Source: Limonium bicolor
Lineage: Eukaryota; Streptophyta; Magnoliopsida; Caryophyllales; Plumbaginaceae
Direction: 5' to 3'
NCBI GenBank assembly: GCA_023374045.1
Contig: CM041780.1
Span: 167,205,074 to 167,269,073 of the forward strand
Length of the DNA stretch: 64,000 bases
Positions within the stretch are counted from its first letter, which is position 1, and each line of letters begins with the position of its first letter. Below are positions 37,679-48,508 of this stretch, in pieces. The notes below the pieces were generated by a model. It made no database searches and was not told the origin of the DNA. It saw only the letters and a list, made by a program, of their open reading frames with translations. The position numbers and the translations under genes were made by a program.

Positions 37679-38781
37679 AAAATATTTGTATTTCTATTAG
37701 ATAAAAATATTGTATTAATATTTATAAAAATTATGTATATATAAGTATTTATATATATTATATATCTATATATATTAATATTTGTTTATGCTAAAGATGA
37801 GATAGAGGTAAGAGGGAGGAAGGGAATACCCTTTCCCTGGGATATTGAGGGGAATCCAAAAGGGAATTGGGGGTTTTTGAAACCTGAAGTGGGGGAAACA
37901 AAATCATTAAAAATACAAAACAAACAACCACAAAGGGAATGATTCCGTTTCCCTTTATTGATTACCCCAAAGTGAACGCCTTCTTATTCTTTTCTGCATA
38001 AAAACCCACCACCTTCCTATCTCAACACAAAGGGAGTCTGACCATCACAAGAAATAGCACCATCTGTGAAAGCACAATAGCCGTAGCAAAAGGCTATATT
38101 AGTGTGCACGCATCATTTCTCAAGTGAAGCCTCTAAAACCTCATGAGTTAATAGTATATGAATAATTTTTTTCCAATATATACTATACTGAAGGTGAAGG
38201 AGTGAAGTAGTCAATTAGTATGTAGGATGAAAGCATATTAGTGTAGCCGGTTTAGCACATCATATATTTTGAGAATCAAAGTTGATATTCTGCTAAAATA
38301 ATTAAAAACATTTATTCTTCTAGAAAAGAAAGAAGTTACGGCTTATATGTTCTAGTAATTCTCTTTGTCTACCTTTATTTTAGAGAATCTCATACAAATG
38401 TGACACTAAAAAGATATTTTTTTTGGTGAAACACCTAGGTCAAATAAATAAATCTAACCACAGCTTGTAATGTGTTTTTAATGGAAAGACAAAAACAATT
38501 TGTTTGGGCAAAAATTATAACATTTTCAATAATAAGCTATTTATTTGTCACTTAACACGTTTTTAAGATTTCACATTAATAGAATACTATATTTGATTTA
38601 AAAACTCATGACAATTAAACCACCCACCACTACAATAATAGATTTTCTTAACCTTCTCTCCCATCATACAATCAACAAATAATTTGATTCCACTTGGATT
38701 TAGGAAAAAAGAGACACACAAGTGGAATACATTATGTTATATAAAAGGGCGTCTTTCTTAAAAAGCATCATTGAAGAAAAG
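37679..38781. other. AT-rich intergenic sequence
   Basis: Mirror-like GGGAAT/ATTCCC words near 37820-37975 hint at an old MITE. Nothing else is recognised up to the TATA-like motif near 38738. Confidence 0.3.
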
Positions 38782-38901
38782 ATGAGTGCTCCAGTTGTGG
38801 ATCTTAATATTTTCCCCTGCACAAAGAGAAAAATAAACCCATATTATGGATACGCTACTAACACAATTAAAAAGAAAATCAAAATGATTCTATTTCCTTA
38901 A
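38782..38901 (+). CDS. Possible small hypothetical ORF, 39 codons
   Basis: A canonical TATATAAAA box (about 38738-38746) is followed about 37 bases later by ATG and a 39-codon frame ending TAA at 38901. The product would begin MSAPVVDLNIFP and have a lysine-rich tail. I do not recognise it. It could be a short gene, the first exon of a truncated gene, or chance. Only the spacing of box and start supports it. Confidence 0.2.
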   Translation: MSAPVVDLNIFPCTKRKINPYYGYATNTIKKKIKMILFP

Positions 38902-39058
38902 CATAATTTTTTTGAACTTATATCATCACTTCTCATTAGAAATGAGATTATATTTCACGATATACTCCTGAGGTTTGAACGAATTTTACGAGATACCCCG
39001 AAATTTCATTTTCACTATGAAATATCTCTAAGGTTTAAATTTCCTTACGAGATATCCA

Positions 39059-40088
39059 GTGGCGGGGATAGGGGGTGGGTGTTCGGCCCCCCAACTCCCT
39101 TGGGTACATGTTAAAATCTATTTTAGTTTTTTGTTATATAGTTTATTTATGTTATTAGATATTTATTCACCCCGTAGCATTTTATAAAATATCACTATGA
39201 TATCACCAAATTCTATTCGGTATCAATTTTATTTCTATTAATATGTAATATTTGTTCTAGAATTATATCATAAAAATCATTTTTAGTCTGTAGTAGATAT
39301 GAAAACTCTTAATATTCTATTTTAGCAACATAATTCAAAGTAACTTCATTATTATGTCAGACGTAGTCAGTGGCGGAGATAAGGGGGGTGGGTGGGTGTT
39401 CGGCCCCCCAACTCCATCGGGTACATGTTAAAATTTGTTTTAGTTTTTTGTTATATAGTTTATTTATGTTATTAGATATTTATTCACCCCCGTAACATTT
39501 TATAAAATGTCACTATGATATCACCAAATTCTATTTGTTATCAATTTTATTTCTATTAATATGTAATATTTATTCTAGAATTATATCGTAACAAATCATT
39601 TTTAGTCTATAGTAGATAATAAAACTCTTAATATTCTATTTTAGCAACATAATTCAAAGTAACCTCATTATTATGTCAGACCTAGTAATCATGTACCCTA
39701 CTATCCATAATACAAGTGGTTTTAGTTTTTTATTATAGACTTTGCAGATTAAAATAATATTAGAATTACTCAAAATTATTTTTTTAAAAAAACTACTAGT
39801 TTAAAACTATTATTCTATATTATTGACATTAACTTATAATTTTGCATACCTGTTTTTAAACTAGAAATAAAAAAGGTAAAACAAACTTCTTTATTTATTA
39901 ATTTATATATTTCAATTTTAATATAATTTTTATGTCAAAGTATATATTTAATATTAATTTTTTAAATATAATGATATATATTAAAATTTATATTAATTTA
40001 AAATTAAATTTAAATTTAAATTTAAATATTAATTAATATTATTAGAAAAATTCTCGCCCCCCTTAGATAAATTTTCTGGCTCCGCCCC
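39059..40088. mobile_element. hAT-like element with a duplicated left end
   Basis: The left end CAGTGGCGGGGATAGGGGGTG and the right end, in reverse CAGGGGCGGAGCCAG, are hAT-like. GATATC/GATATA flanks are compatible with a damaged target duplication. About 310 bases of the left end (about 39059-39366) are repeated directly as about 39369-39680 with few differences, including the GGGTGTTCGGCCCCCCAACTCC motif. The right part is A/T-rich and non-coding. Confidence 0.6.
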
Positions 40089-40672
40089 TGGATATACCCT
40101 TGAGATTTCATTTTTATTACGAGATACCCCTAAGGTTTCAATTTTATTACGGGATGCCCCTTCATTCAAATTCTGCAATATATTATATTTTTCATATCCC
40201 TATTTTACCCTCCCACAGTAACCTCAGGGGTTTATGGTCAATGTTTTTAGAAATTTTAAAAATAAACAAAATACACCAAAAATAATTAAATATCATATAA
40301 ATTTTGAAATCAATATTAAAAAATGAATATAACTAAATAATTAAAAAACAAAAATAAATAAATAAATGGATATGATGAAATAATAAAAATTAAATTATTT
40401 TGAAAAATAAACATAAATTGTTAAAGTGTTACGTAGAGATGACTTTAAATCGTTTAAAAGTTATAACAATAATATGAAGAATATTAAAAGTAACAATTAT
40501 ATAGTACATAGAAAAACTCATTATTTAAAATTGAAAAAAAAATATGAAAACCATAAAATATGATCATCTCTCTTATGATTGTTGATATCAAATAATATAT
40601 TTGTTAATAAATTTTTATAATTTATAAAATTATTCAATAATTTAATATAGTTAACGTAATTGTTATAACTTT

Positions 40673-42904
40673 TACTACAAGAAAAAACAGATTTAGCTAC
40701 CGATGATTTGCTACCGCACATATATTGGTAGCTACTTTCAGAAATTACTACTGATTTTTAATAGTACTAACATAGTGGTGTCTATTTTGCTACAACAAAG
40801 ACAATGGTAGCTAGTGTTTTGAAACAATAGCCAAATCACTATCACCTGACAAGACTGCTACCATTAGTAGTAGCTATTTTTTATTTCATCTTGGTTCTTT
40901 TTATAAGAACAATTTAGCTACCAACATTGGTAGCTAAATTACGGAATGACTACTACTGGATGTGGCTAATTTAATCATGCGGTACTATTAAAGCAGCAGT
41001 AGTGAAAAATATTATAACTAGTAGCTAAATTGCTACTAAAAGTTGCTACTACCAAATAGATAAGCTAAGTTAATGAAATTGCTACTGACACTCATCACGA
41101 TTGCCGTTCTGCTACTGTTTAGGCGTTAGTAGCGAATATTTTTAGCAAGCATAAAAATTGTTACTATCACTAATTATGAAATTGCTACCAACTAATGATG
41201 TTAATGAGATTATGGTTAATATTGTGCTACGTTATAAGACATGAAAGCTAATATTTTTAAGCAAAAGTAAAATTATAATTCTCTTATAATTTAAATGTGT
41301 GATACTTATATAATTCAAAATACACAACTATTTATAATTATGAGAAAGATATATTTTTAAGAAATTACCCCGAATTAATGTATATAAAGATAAGTATGAG
41401 GAAGTATGTTATTATTTTGCAAAAATCCACCATAGCTTTGAAACTATGGATTGTGTAAATGGATAACTACCAAATTAACAATTTTAATTACATCATTTTT
41501 ATCCCGATAATAGTTTATCATCGAGACCTAAAACCTAACCACACACATATCCCATCATGTTAAAGTGTTGTCTTAAAACAAAAACAAAAACAAAAACTGA
41601 ATTAGAGTTGAGCATTATGGGCAGCTAGTCAAGTACATTAAATCGGGTCATTATTAAAAAAAATCTAGTACTTTCTTGTAGTCTAAAAAAATAATTGAAT
41701 TAAAATCTGGCTTTAAAGATATGAAATCGAGTAAACTCAAAAGAAAAGACATCTCAAATTTGAAGAAAAGTTTTTAAAAAATCCAAAGTAAAAAGGAGAC
41801 GATTAATTGCTATTACACATATTGGTATCTAAATTGAAAAATTGCAACTAATTTCTAATGTTATTAACAAAGTGGTAGCTGTTGTGCTACAGAAGCAACA
41901 ATGGTAGCTAAGTTATGTTACTTGTTACCGCCAATAGTAGCTATTTTTTCTTGAATCTTGAATCTTTCAATAAAACTAATTTTGCTACCAATATCGGTAG
42001 CTAAATTAAGAAATTGTTGTTGCTGGTGGATGCTAATTCAAAAATGGTAGCTATTGTGCAACTATTTCGACAACAATAACAAAAATATTATAACTAGTCG
42101 CTAACTTGGTACTATTGTAAAGTTTCTACAGCCAAGTAGATAAGCAAAATTATGAATCGTTACTGGCACTTGATTATAGTTGCTATTATGCTACTATTTA
42201 GCAAATGCTTTTATCAAGTAGCTAAATTGATACTGTATTTAATTTCAAAATTGCTATCGACTAATAATGCTAATACAACTTTAGTTGATATTATACTAGA
42301 ATACAACAAATGGATGCGGTATCAAAATTATTATTGTCTTATAACTTAAACGTGTGATTACTACATAATTTGAAATACTAACCTATACTGCTACTGCCAT
42401 AGTGGAAATATTATATTTTTATATAATTTTTTTTTAATTTTTACAATATAGTATATGTGTTAGCTTTTAGCTATCAAAATTTTGAAAAAGAATAATAAGT
42501 AAAAAATTTGTCCAATTCGTGAAAAATAATTAAACTATATATCACTACTAGAATTTATTTTTATTATAAGATATACCTAACATAATATATTTTTGATATT
42601 ATAATTTTTAAGTCTTAGAGTATGACACATATTAATACATTATAAAATAGAGTAAAAGTATAATTAAATTAGTACATATGTTGGTTAAAATTTACAAAAT
42701 GAATATAAAATAGTAGTAATAATAATTTAAATTAGTTAAGTGTATATATATTTGTGTGTGTTTATATATACTTAATTTAATACAGTTTTATTACTATATG
42801 ATGCTTTTATTTAAAAGCCACAAACTAGTAAAACATAAAAAAACTAAAACAATAATAACAATTTAAATTAGTTGACGTGTAGGTTAAAATTTGCAAAGTA
42901 AGTA

Positions 42905-42970
<66 letters not shown>

Positions 42971-43949
42971 AAATTTATAAAATGTATAAAGTATACAAAA
43001 TTATAAAAAACGTACATAATATACTATATTAATGTTTTTAATGTACAAAACAACACACAAATTAATAGGATTTTGAAAAATAGTAAAGTTATAACAATTT
43101 AAATTAGTCAAGATTATACAATATTATACATCTATTAAAGTTTATAAAATATATTATATATACAAATTTACGAAAACAAAATATATTATTTAGAAGTTTT
43201 AATTTTTATATAATGATGTATATTATATAGTATTTGTAACACTATATAATAAGACTTAATTAAATAAGAACTTTACATAATATATTATCTTTTTGTATAA
43301 TTTATGACATTTCAAAGATTTTTAAAAGATATACGTATATTTTTATTTTTTATAATTTTAAGCCAACAATATACTTAAATTTTATTAGCTTTACTATTTT
43401 GGTCGCATTAAATTAATTTTTAATATTATATAAATTAAAATATCACGTAACATGATCGACTGTGTATCTATTTTATTAATTTTAATATATCACTGGTTTG
43501 ATCATGTCTCGGCAAAAACTTCCATATATATATATATTTACAGTATTAAACATTCAATATATACACGTGGTTTCTATATATGATATAAAGTAGTAGCGAT
43601 TTTGTTACTGCTACACTAGTATCAATTTTGTTACTGATGTACTAGTTAAGATTTCGCAACTGTTATACTCAAAGCCATTTTGCTACTGTTACACTAGTAT
43701 CCATATGGCTACTACATTCTAAAACGGTAGCATTATCTAGCTATCGGAAAAGTAGTAGCGAGGCCAAAGCGAAATAGCTACGGCATTCCAAAACGGTAGC
43801 AATTTTTAATTTAGCCACTATGACCTTTGCTACCACTGTATATCAGTAGCTAAATCATAAAATGCGGTAGCCCGTTGTGTTTAGCTACCAAAATTGAAGA
43901 TTTAGCTACTGATATACAGTGGTAGCTAAATCTGATTTTTCTTGTAGTG
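40673..43949. mobile_element. Non-autonomous CACTA (En/Spm) element, 3.3 kb, duplication TTT
   Basis: The right end in reverse is CACTACAAGAAAAATCAG. The left end is TACTACAAGAAAAAACAG, with the first base changed. TTT flanks both sides (40670-40672, 43950-43952), matching the 3-bp CACTA duplication. Subterminal regions (40690-41220, 41800-42280, 43590-43930) are packed with TAGCTACC, GGTAGCTA and GCTACTA words on both strands, the usual form of CACTA transposase binding sites. There is no transposase frame. Confidence 0.85.
42907..42964. repeat. (AT)n microsatellite followed by (GT)n
   Basis: An uninterrupted run of about 27 AT dinucleotides passes into a short GT run, within the CACTA element. 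Confidence 0.95.
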
Positions 43950-44660
43950 TTTTTCAATTTTAAGTCACCACTATAAGAGTTTTAAAATTATGTGACAATA
44001 TATGTTTTCCAGATAAATTAATTTTTTACTGTTTAGTCATTTTTATTTATTTTTGAAATTTTATGATTTTAATTCTTTTTGTTTTTATAATTTTTATTCA
44101 TTTTTTAAAACTGAATTCAAAATTTATGTGATCTTTATTTTTTTGTGTGTATTTTGTTTATTTTTTAAATTTATAAAAAAATTGACCATAAACACTGAGG
44201 TTATGGTGCGAGAGTAAATCAGGGAGGAAAATTTTAGTATATCAGAAGTTGAACAGAGGGGCACCCCGTAATAAAATTGAAACCTTAGGAGCATCTTGTA
44301 ATGAAAATGAAACATCGGGGTATCTCGTAAAGAAAACGAAACCTTAGAGGTATTTCATAGTGAAAATGAAACCTTAAGAAATATCTCATAAAATTCACTC
44401 AAACTTCAGGTATATCGTGAAATTTTCTTAACTTAAAGTAGTGTGAAACCAATGAAGCACGAGGGCTAATCCTTACCTCTGCACGGCCTTTTTTATAGGT
44501 AATTGTTTGGGGCTTTACATTTTGTAAAGCAAGCCCGTAAGTAACAAATTGGGCCTCAGATACTACTGAATTGTAATTACTAAGGGAGAACGACTACATA
44601 TCACTAGTGAAAAGCATAGGGCGAAGTACATCTAGGGTTGGGCTGGGTGTGCGCTTTCAT

Positions 44661-44702
44661 TTTAAATACCCAACGCATCGCTCGACCTAAAAATAAACCC
44701 TA
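44661..44702 (+). promoter_or_regulatory. Possible core promoter elements of the CURT1-type gene
   Basis: TTTAAATA at 44661-44668 could be a weak TATA box. AAACCCTA at 44695-44702 is a telo-box, common just downstream of start sites in plant genes for plastid and ribosomal proteins. Both lie 100-140 bases before the start codon. Assignment rests on position and motif only. Confidence 0.35.
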
Positions 44703-44802
44703 GCGATAGAACCATTTTATTCAGTCCCCTCTTTCTTTCATGCGAAGCTAACTCTGCATTTAGATACATATCTGGCGCATTTCGAGCGTAATTCCCACCG
44801 AA

Positions 44803-46986
44803 ATGGAGTTGTCGACAAACTCTATCATTTTAAATGCACCTCTACGAAACGGGCTGATCGGAGGAGCATCCGTCAGTGTTCGATTTAAATCAGCTCTCCC
44901 TCTTGGTCGTGGCCAGTGCTATCTCCCCGTCTCAGGTTCGTTTTTTCCCCTTTGTATCTCAATTTAATTGGCCCAGGTTTTTGTCAGATAAGAACTCGAA
45001 TAAGAAGACGTCGACTTGGTTTCTTGCTTAGCTCCTGGAAGGTTGTAAATGTCCGCGTGGTTCATCGCAACTGTATTAGTTCTTAGCATGCGTCGAAGAG
45101 TATGCTGTCCTGTGATTCTCATTTATCGGACATTTCATCGTTACAAAATGCTTTCAAGATGAACTTTGAACTTGAAATGACAACTGTTTCTTGAAATCTT
45201 TAGTGGTCCTCCCAACCGGTTTTGTATTTGTTGCAGATATATTGCTGTTCCGAACGCTTTGGAAAAATTATGTTGAAATATCGACAGAAGAAGAGATTTA
45301 GTACTTTTTTCTTTGAAACAGAAAGACGTTTAGTAGTTAGTACTTGATAACATAGTATATGCTTTTTTATTAGGATCTGTCCCCCATAGAAGACCATGTT
45401 TGAGGATTTCAGCGTTGGAGGAGTCATCCGGTGAGGTTAATAATAACCTTGATGGGGAAAGAAGTAGTTCGAGGATAGTTATGGATGATTATCCACCTCC
45501 ACTTGTTAACAAAACTGCATTCACCAAACCCTTTCCAGGCGAAACCTCAGAGGAAGATTCTTCAATAGATGATCAAATGAAGCCAATATTTGAATATCTG
45601 GAGGAGAATCTCAATATTAAGGTATATCTTTCTTTCTGTAGTATTGTGTGTATGTTTGGTAAATGTGTTTTGGTTAGGTTTCTCTTAGACACGTGGTGGC
45701 ATATGAGGTCTTTTGGTATTCGTCTTCATATGTTTTGCCTATCCAAAATGATATCCTGGGTTGTTCTTTTTTTTTGTAAGGAGTCTTTATTATTGTTGCA
45801 ATGATGAAAATCAAGGTTGAGAGAGCATAAATATCGTGCTCGATGAATCTGATGGCAGTGATGCCATGCCTGAGCGGTTACCTGAGCAACAATATAGGTT
45901 TATAGAATACTATCTTTCACGTCTCAAATTTACCTCCAGTGTATTTGTTATTTGCATATAATACTGTATGCATGCGCGATGGTGCTAATAGCTTTTGAGA
46001 CATTATGTGTGTATATATATTATATCCGTACATTGAAGATCCTGAATTAAGTCTAGATATTAGTTGCTGTTTTATAAGATGTCAACTTCTTGACTTAAAT
46101 ATCTCTCAGTGGAAGATACATGAAGAAATGCTATAGTTTAATATTTGCCTGTTAACTTGTTCATTCTTTTGGGTGTTTCTATATAGAAACAGCACAGTAA
46201 AAGCCTTGACGACTTATCTTGATGCTGCCATGGTGATTCCATCAGATCAGTAAAAGCAGATAATGCTTGATGTTGTGTCGAACTTTATTCGATCCTGAGC
46301 GGTTACCTGAGCAGCATGAGATCCATATGATTTCTTCAAGGAGATCTTAACTCTTGATTTAAGTTTTTCTGGATTTATTTATACATCATATTTTCACAGT
46401 GAATAACCCTTGTTTCTTTCGTTTGTTGTTGTTTTCCATGCATTTGCTTCACCCTCACCCTTTTTTTGTTGTTTCTTGAGTTATGTCAGTATTTTTTTAG
46501 CTGTTTATCCAAAAAAATTGTTAAATGTGTGTTGGTTTTTTGCTGTTCCAGCTGGATTCCCAGGAGCCATATTCAATCCTCCTGTACGGAGGTGGTTCAT
46601 TGGTCACCCTTTGGTTGCTTTCCGCGGTTGTTGGTGCTATTGATGCCATCCCACTGGTGAGTTATGAACTGTTGTAGCATGGAAATATCTACTTCATTTT
46701 TTATCAAGAAGGCAGGCTACTGATATCTGATTTCACTATCTTTGAATACACAGTTTCCGAAGTTGATGGAAGTGGTGGGTCTCTCATACTCAGTTTGGTT
46801 CACCACCCGTTATCTCCTGTTTAAGGTACACCCAAATAACTTCTCTATTCCTGCAGCATATGAGTATGTATAAAGTGTTATCGTGTTTGCTTACTGTATT
46901 ATCTCCATCTCCAGAGGAACAGAGATGAATTGCGTGCAAAGATCGATGAGCTTAAGGGACAGGTTTTGGGTACAGATGATGACTAG
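44803..46986 (+). CDS. CURT1D: CURVATURE THYLAKOID 1 family protein (CURT1D-like), five exons
   Basis: Exons are 44803-44935, 45374-45621, 46552-46656, 46754-46825 and 46915-46986. All introns are GT-AG and the spliced frame is open for 209 codons. CURT1 proteins sit at grana margins and bend thylakoid membranes. Residues 1 to about 58 look like a chloroplast transit peptide (Ser/Arg-rich, few acids). An acidic segment follows (about 63-120). Residues 128-162 hold the first membrane segment (SILLYGGGSLVTLWLLSAVV, then GAIDAIPL). Residues 163-186 hold the second (FPKLMEVVGLSYSVWFTTRY). The end RNRDELRAKIDELKGQVLG with an Asp-rich tip is typical of the CAAD/CURT1 domain. The D subtype is my judgement from these words. 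Intron 2 (45622-46551) hosts two snoRNA-like units. Confidence 0.88.
45791..45894 (+). ncRNA. C/D box snoRNA in intron 2 of the CURT1-type gene (copy 1)
   Basis: The C box ATGATGA (45801-45807) and D box CTGA (45882-45885) are bracketed by a perfect terminal stem: TATTGTTGC (45791-45799) pairs with GCAACAATA (45886-45894). A D' box CTGA (45849-45852) and a C'-like GTGATGC (45858-45864) lie between. This is the complete layout of a box C/D methylation-guide snoRNA, of usual size. The guide before D ends TGAGCGGTTAC; the guide before D' ends TCGATGAAT. I could not assign the rRNA or snRNA target from memory. Intronic location in a host gene is a known plant arrangement. Confidence 0.8.
46222..46317 (+). 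ncRNA. C/D box snoRNA-like unit in the same intron (copy 2)
   Basis: Stem ATGCTGC (46222-46228) pairs perfectly with GCAGCAT (46311-46317). A C-like box ATGGTGA (46230-46236, one change from RTGATGA) and D box CTGA (46307-46310) lie just inside. The 20 bases CCTGAGCGGTTACCTGAGCA around guide and D box are identical to copy 1, while the remainder differs and no clear D' box is kept. It looks like a diverged duplicate keeping one guide. The changed C box leaves its activity uncertain. Confidence 0.65.
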
Positions 46987-47337
46987 TGCTTGTGGACCGA
47001 TGGGTATGGTTTGAAACTGGTAAAGTTACAGCGGTTCTATGCTTGGGCCGGCAACAGTAACCGAGTGTTTTAATATCTTCATTTGTAAAAAGCCATCTTA
47101 GATGGTGCAAGAAATGCTCATATAGTCCACAGGGATATGAAAGATCACTTGGGAATGAGTAGCCTTGCTTTCAACACTGTTAGCTGCTGCTCAACCAGTT
47201 TCAACCAAGAGGTAGAACTCCCATAAAAATCAACACAACTTACAGATGATACACTTGTCAACGTATAGAATTTTCAGAATATATCATGCAGTGTGGTACA
47301 TGTTTTTTGGTTGATCTTCTGCTACAGTCGTGCTTGT
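46987..47337 (+). other. Probable 3' untranslated region and spacer
   Basis: This follows the CURT1-type stop codon. No second gene is visible. The 3' end of the transcript cannot be placed from the sequence alone. Confidence 0.4.
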
Positions 47338-47345
47338 GTGGGACG

Positions 47346-47517
47346 CAGGGGCGGAGCCAGAAATACAAGTTGAGGGGGTCAAAGACAGAATTATAAAAAA
47401 TTAGGGGTTTTTACTAAATTTTTCTAAAAAAAAATTTTTTTACACTACAAATTTATGTAATTTAACAAAGTTAGGGGGTGTTTTGCTCCCTCCAGGCAAA
47501 GCCTGCCTCCGCCACTG
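47346..47517. mobile_element. hAT MITE, 172 bp, exact 8-bp duplication GTGGGACG
   Basis: The left end is CAGGGGCGGAGCCAG and the right end in reverse is CAGTGGCGGAGGCAG. GTGGGACG occurs exactly on both sides (47338-47345 and 47518-47525). This is the best preserved hAT insertion in the window. Its ends resemble those of the element at 10192-25488. Confidence 0.9.
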
Positions 47518-47525
47518 GTGGGACG

Positions 47526-48508
47526 GTGCTTACTTCGTCCTCTGATATGAGAAAGTGATAGAGAGTGATATACGACAAGTTAATAAGTGGAAAACCGAGT
47601 TACCCTTGCTTATGTTTTGTCGAACCTAATTTTCCCCAACGGATAACAGGAAGGTTGGCTGCATATTTATTGTGATATTATCCGGACGAAGGAAATTTCG
47701 CGCATAATTGTAACGATTCTGGGTAAACGGCCAAAATTACTGACACAACACGGTTACGAGTTACCCCTCCAAAATTATTGACGATACTGTGTAGAAGCGT
47801 AGCTGGAATTACAGTACTTGGTCTTCACATAGCCTGACATCTCGCTTGTGTTGAGCACAATTTTTCCATACATGCCATAAAGATGGTCTTGAGGTACCTT
47901 GCCCATACAAAATATTCAGGTTTTTCCTGATGGTGATGACTCCTAGATCTCTTCCAGTCTACAATGGAGTGGACTTGACCTGCTCCATTGTCGACTTTTG
48001 CTTCACCATTCACCAATGAGTACAAACCATCTTCTTCCACAAACATCTTGTTTCGTGGAACTTAATGAAGCAATAGGCGTCTCTCGTTTGTGGGTAGGGC
48101 TGAGTACTAATCAGATGCGTATTGGGCTGGATCCTCTTTTTTCTCGGCAGTCACTTGACATCTTGGAGTTCCAGAAAGCAACCCACCGTGGCTCGATTGT
48201 CGACTGAGGCAGATTACAAATCGGTTGCAAATAGTGCGGCTGAAACATCCCTTAGACAAGATGCTACCCTTACTAGCTAAAAGTCATAAAACACCAACTG
48301 CCCATAGATACAAAGATGCTTAATAAAGCAGAGTAACAAGTCCTCGAGAGGGACTCTCAACACATGATAAATATGCAGAAGATTAGATGCTGCATATATG
48401 AAGAGTTGCCAACCTATCCACCAAAAAAAAACTTCAACTGTATCAACCATTTGATGCGAATCTTCTACTAAATTATGTCGAGACATGTAAAACAAAAAGG
48501 TATTGTAG
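47526..48508. other. Unassigned sequence with minus-strand exon-like frames
   Basis: A minus-strand frame (47825-48046, 73 codons, with MFVEEDGLYSLV near its start) follows a further stretch of fairly balanced base composition up to about 48205. This could be a fragment of an unrecognised gene, cut off by the retroelement that starts at 48509. I found no known motif and do not call it a gene. Confidence 0.3.

Larger units (their letters stand above)
38945..44430. mobile_element. Foldback element interrupted by hAT-like and CACTA insertions
   Basis: The ends are inverted copies: TTTCACGATATACTCC at 38951 and, in reverse at 44430, TTTCACGATATACCTG. Both continue with repeated modules of the form GAGATACCCC...GGTTTCATTTT. 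Deeper inside, AATAAACAAAATACACCAAAAATAA (left, about 40260) pairs with the right arm near 44140, and a TTGACCATAAAC motif lies near both. Removing the insertions at about 39059-40088 and 40673-43949 leaves about 1.2 kb. No target duplication was fixed. The end modules recall the Mutator-like elements at 10524 and 31240, but the sequences differ. Confidence 0.65.

Noticed and set aside
37137..37704. Frames of more than 180 codons across the gap
   Set aside because: Almost all residues are undetermined because of the N run.
40690..43930. Regular TAGCTACC/GGTAGCTA words considered as a CRISPR-like array
   Set aside because: Spacing is irregular, both orientations occur, and the context is a CACTA element in plant DNA, where subterminal transposase sites explain them.
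45400..45804. Single 134-codon frame beginning MRISALEESS
   Set aside because: Only the first part is exon 2 of the CURT1-type gene; from 45622 it reads into intron 2.
45863..45886. First CTGA (45870-45873) as the D box of snoRNA copy 1
   Set aside because: The perfect terminal stem sits directly after the second CTGA (45882-45885), which therefore is the better D box.
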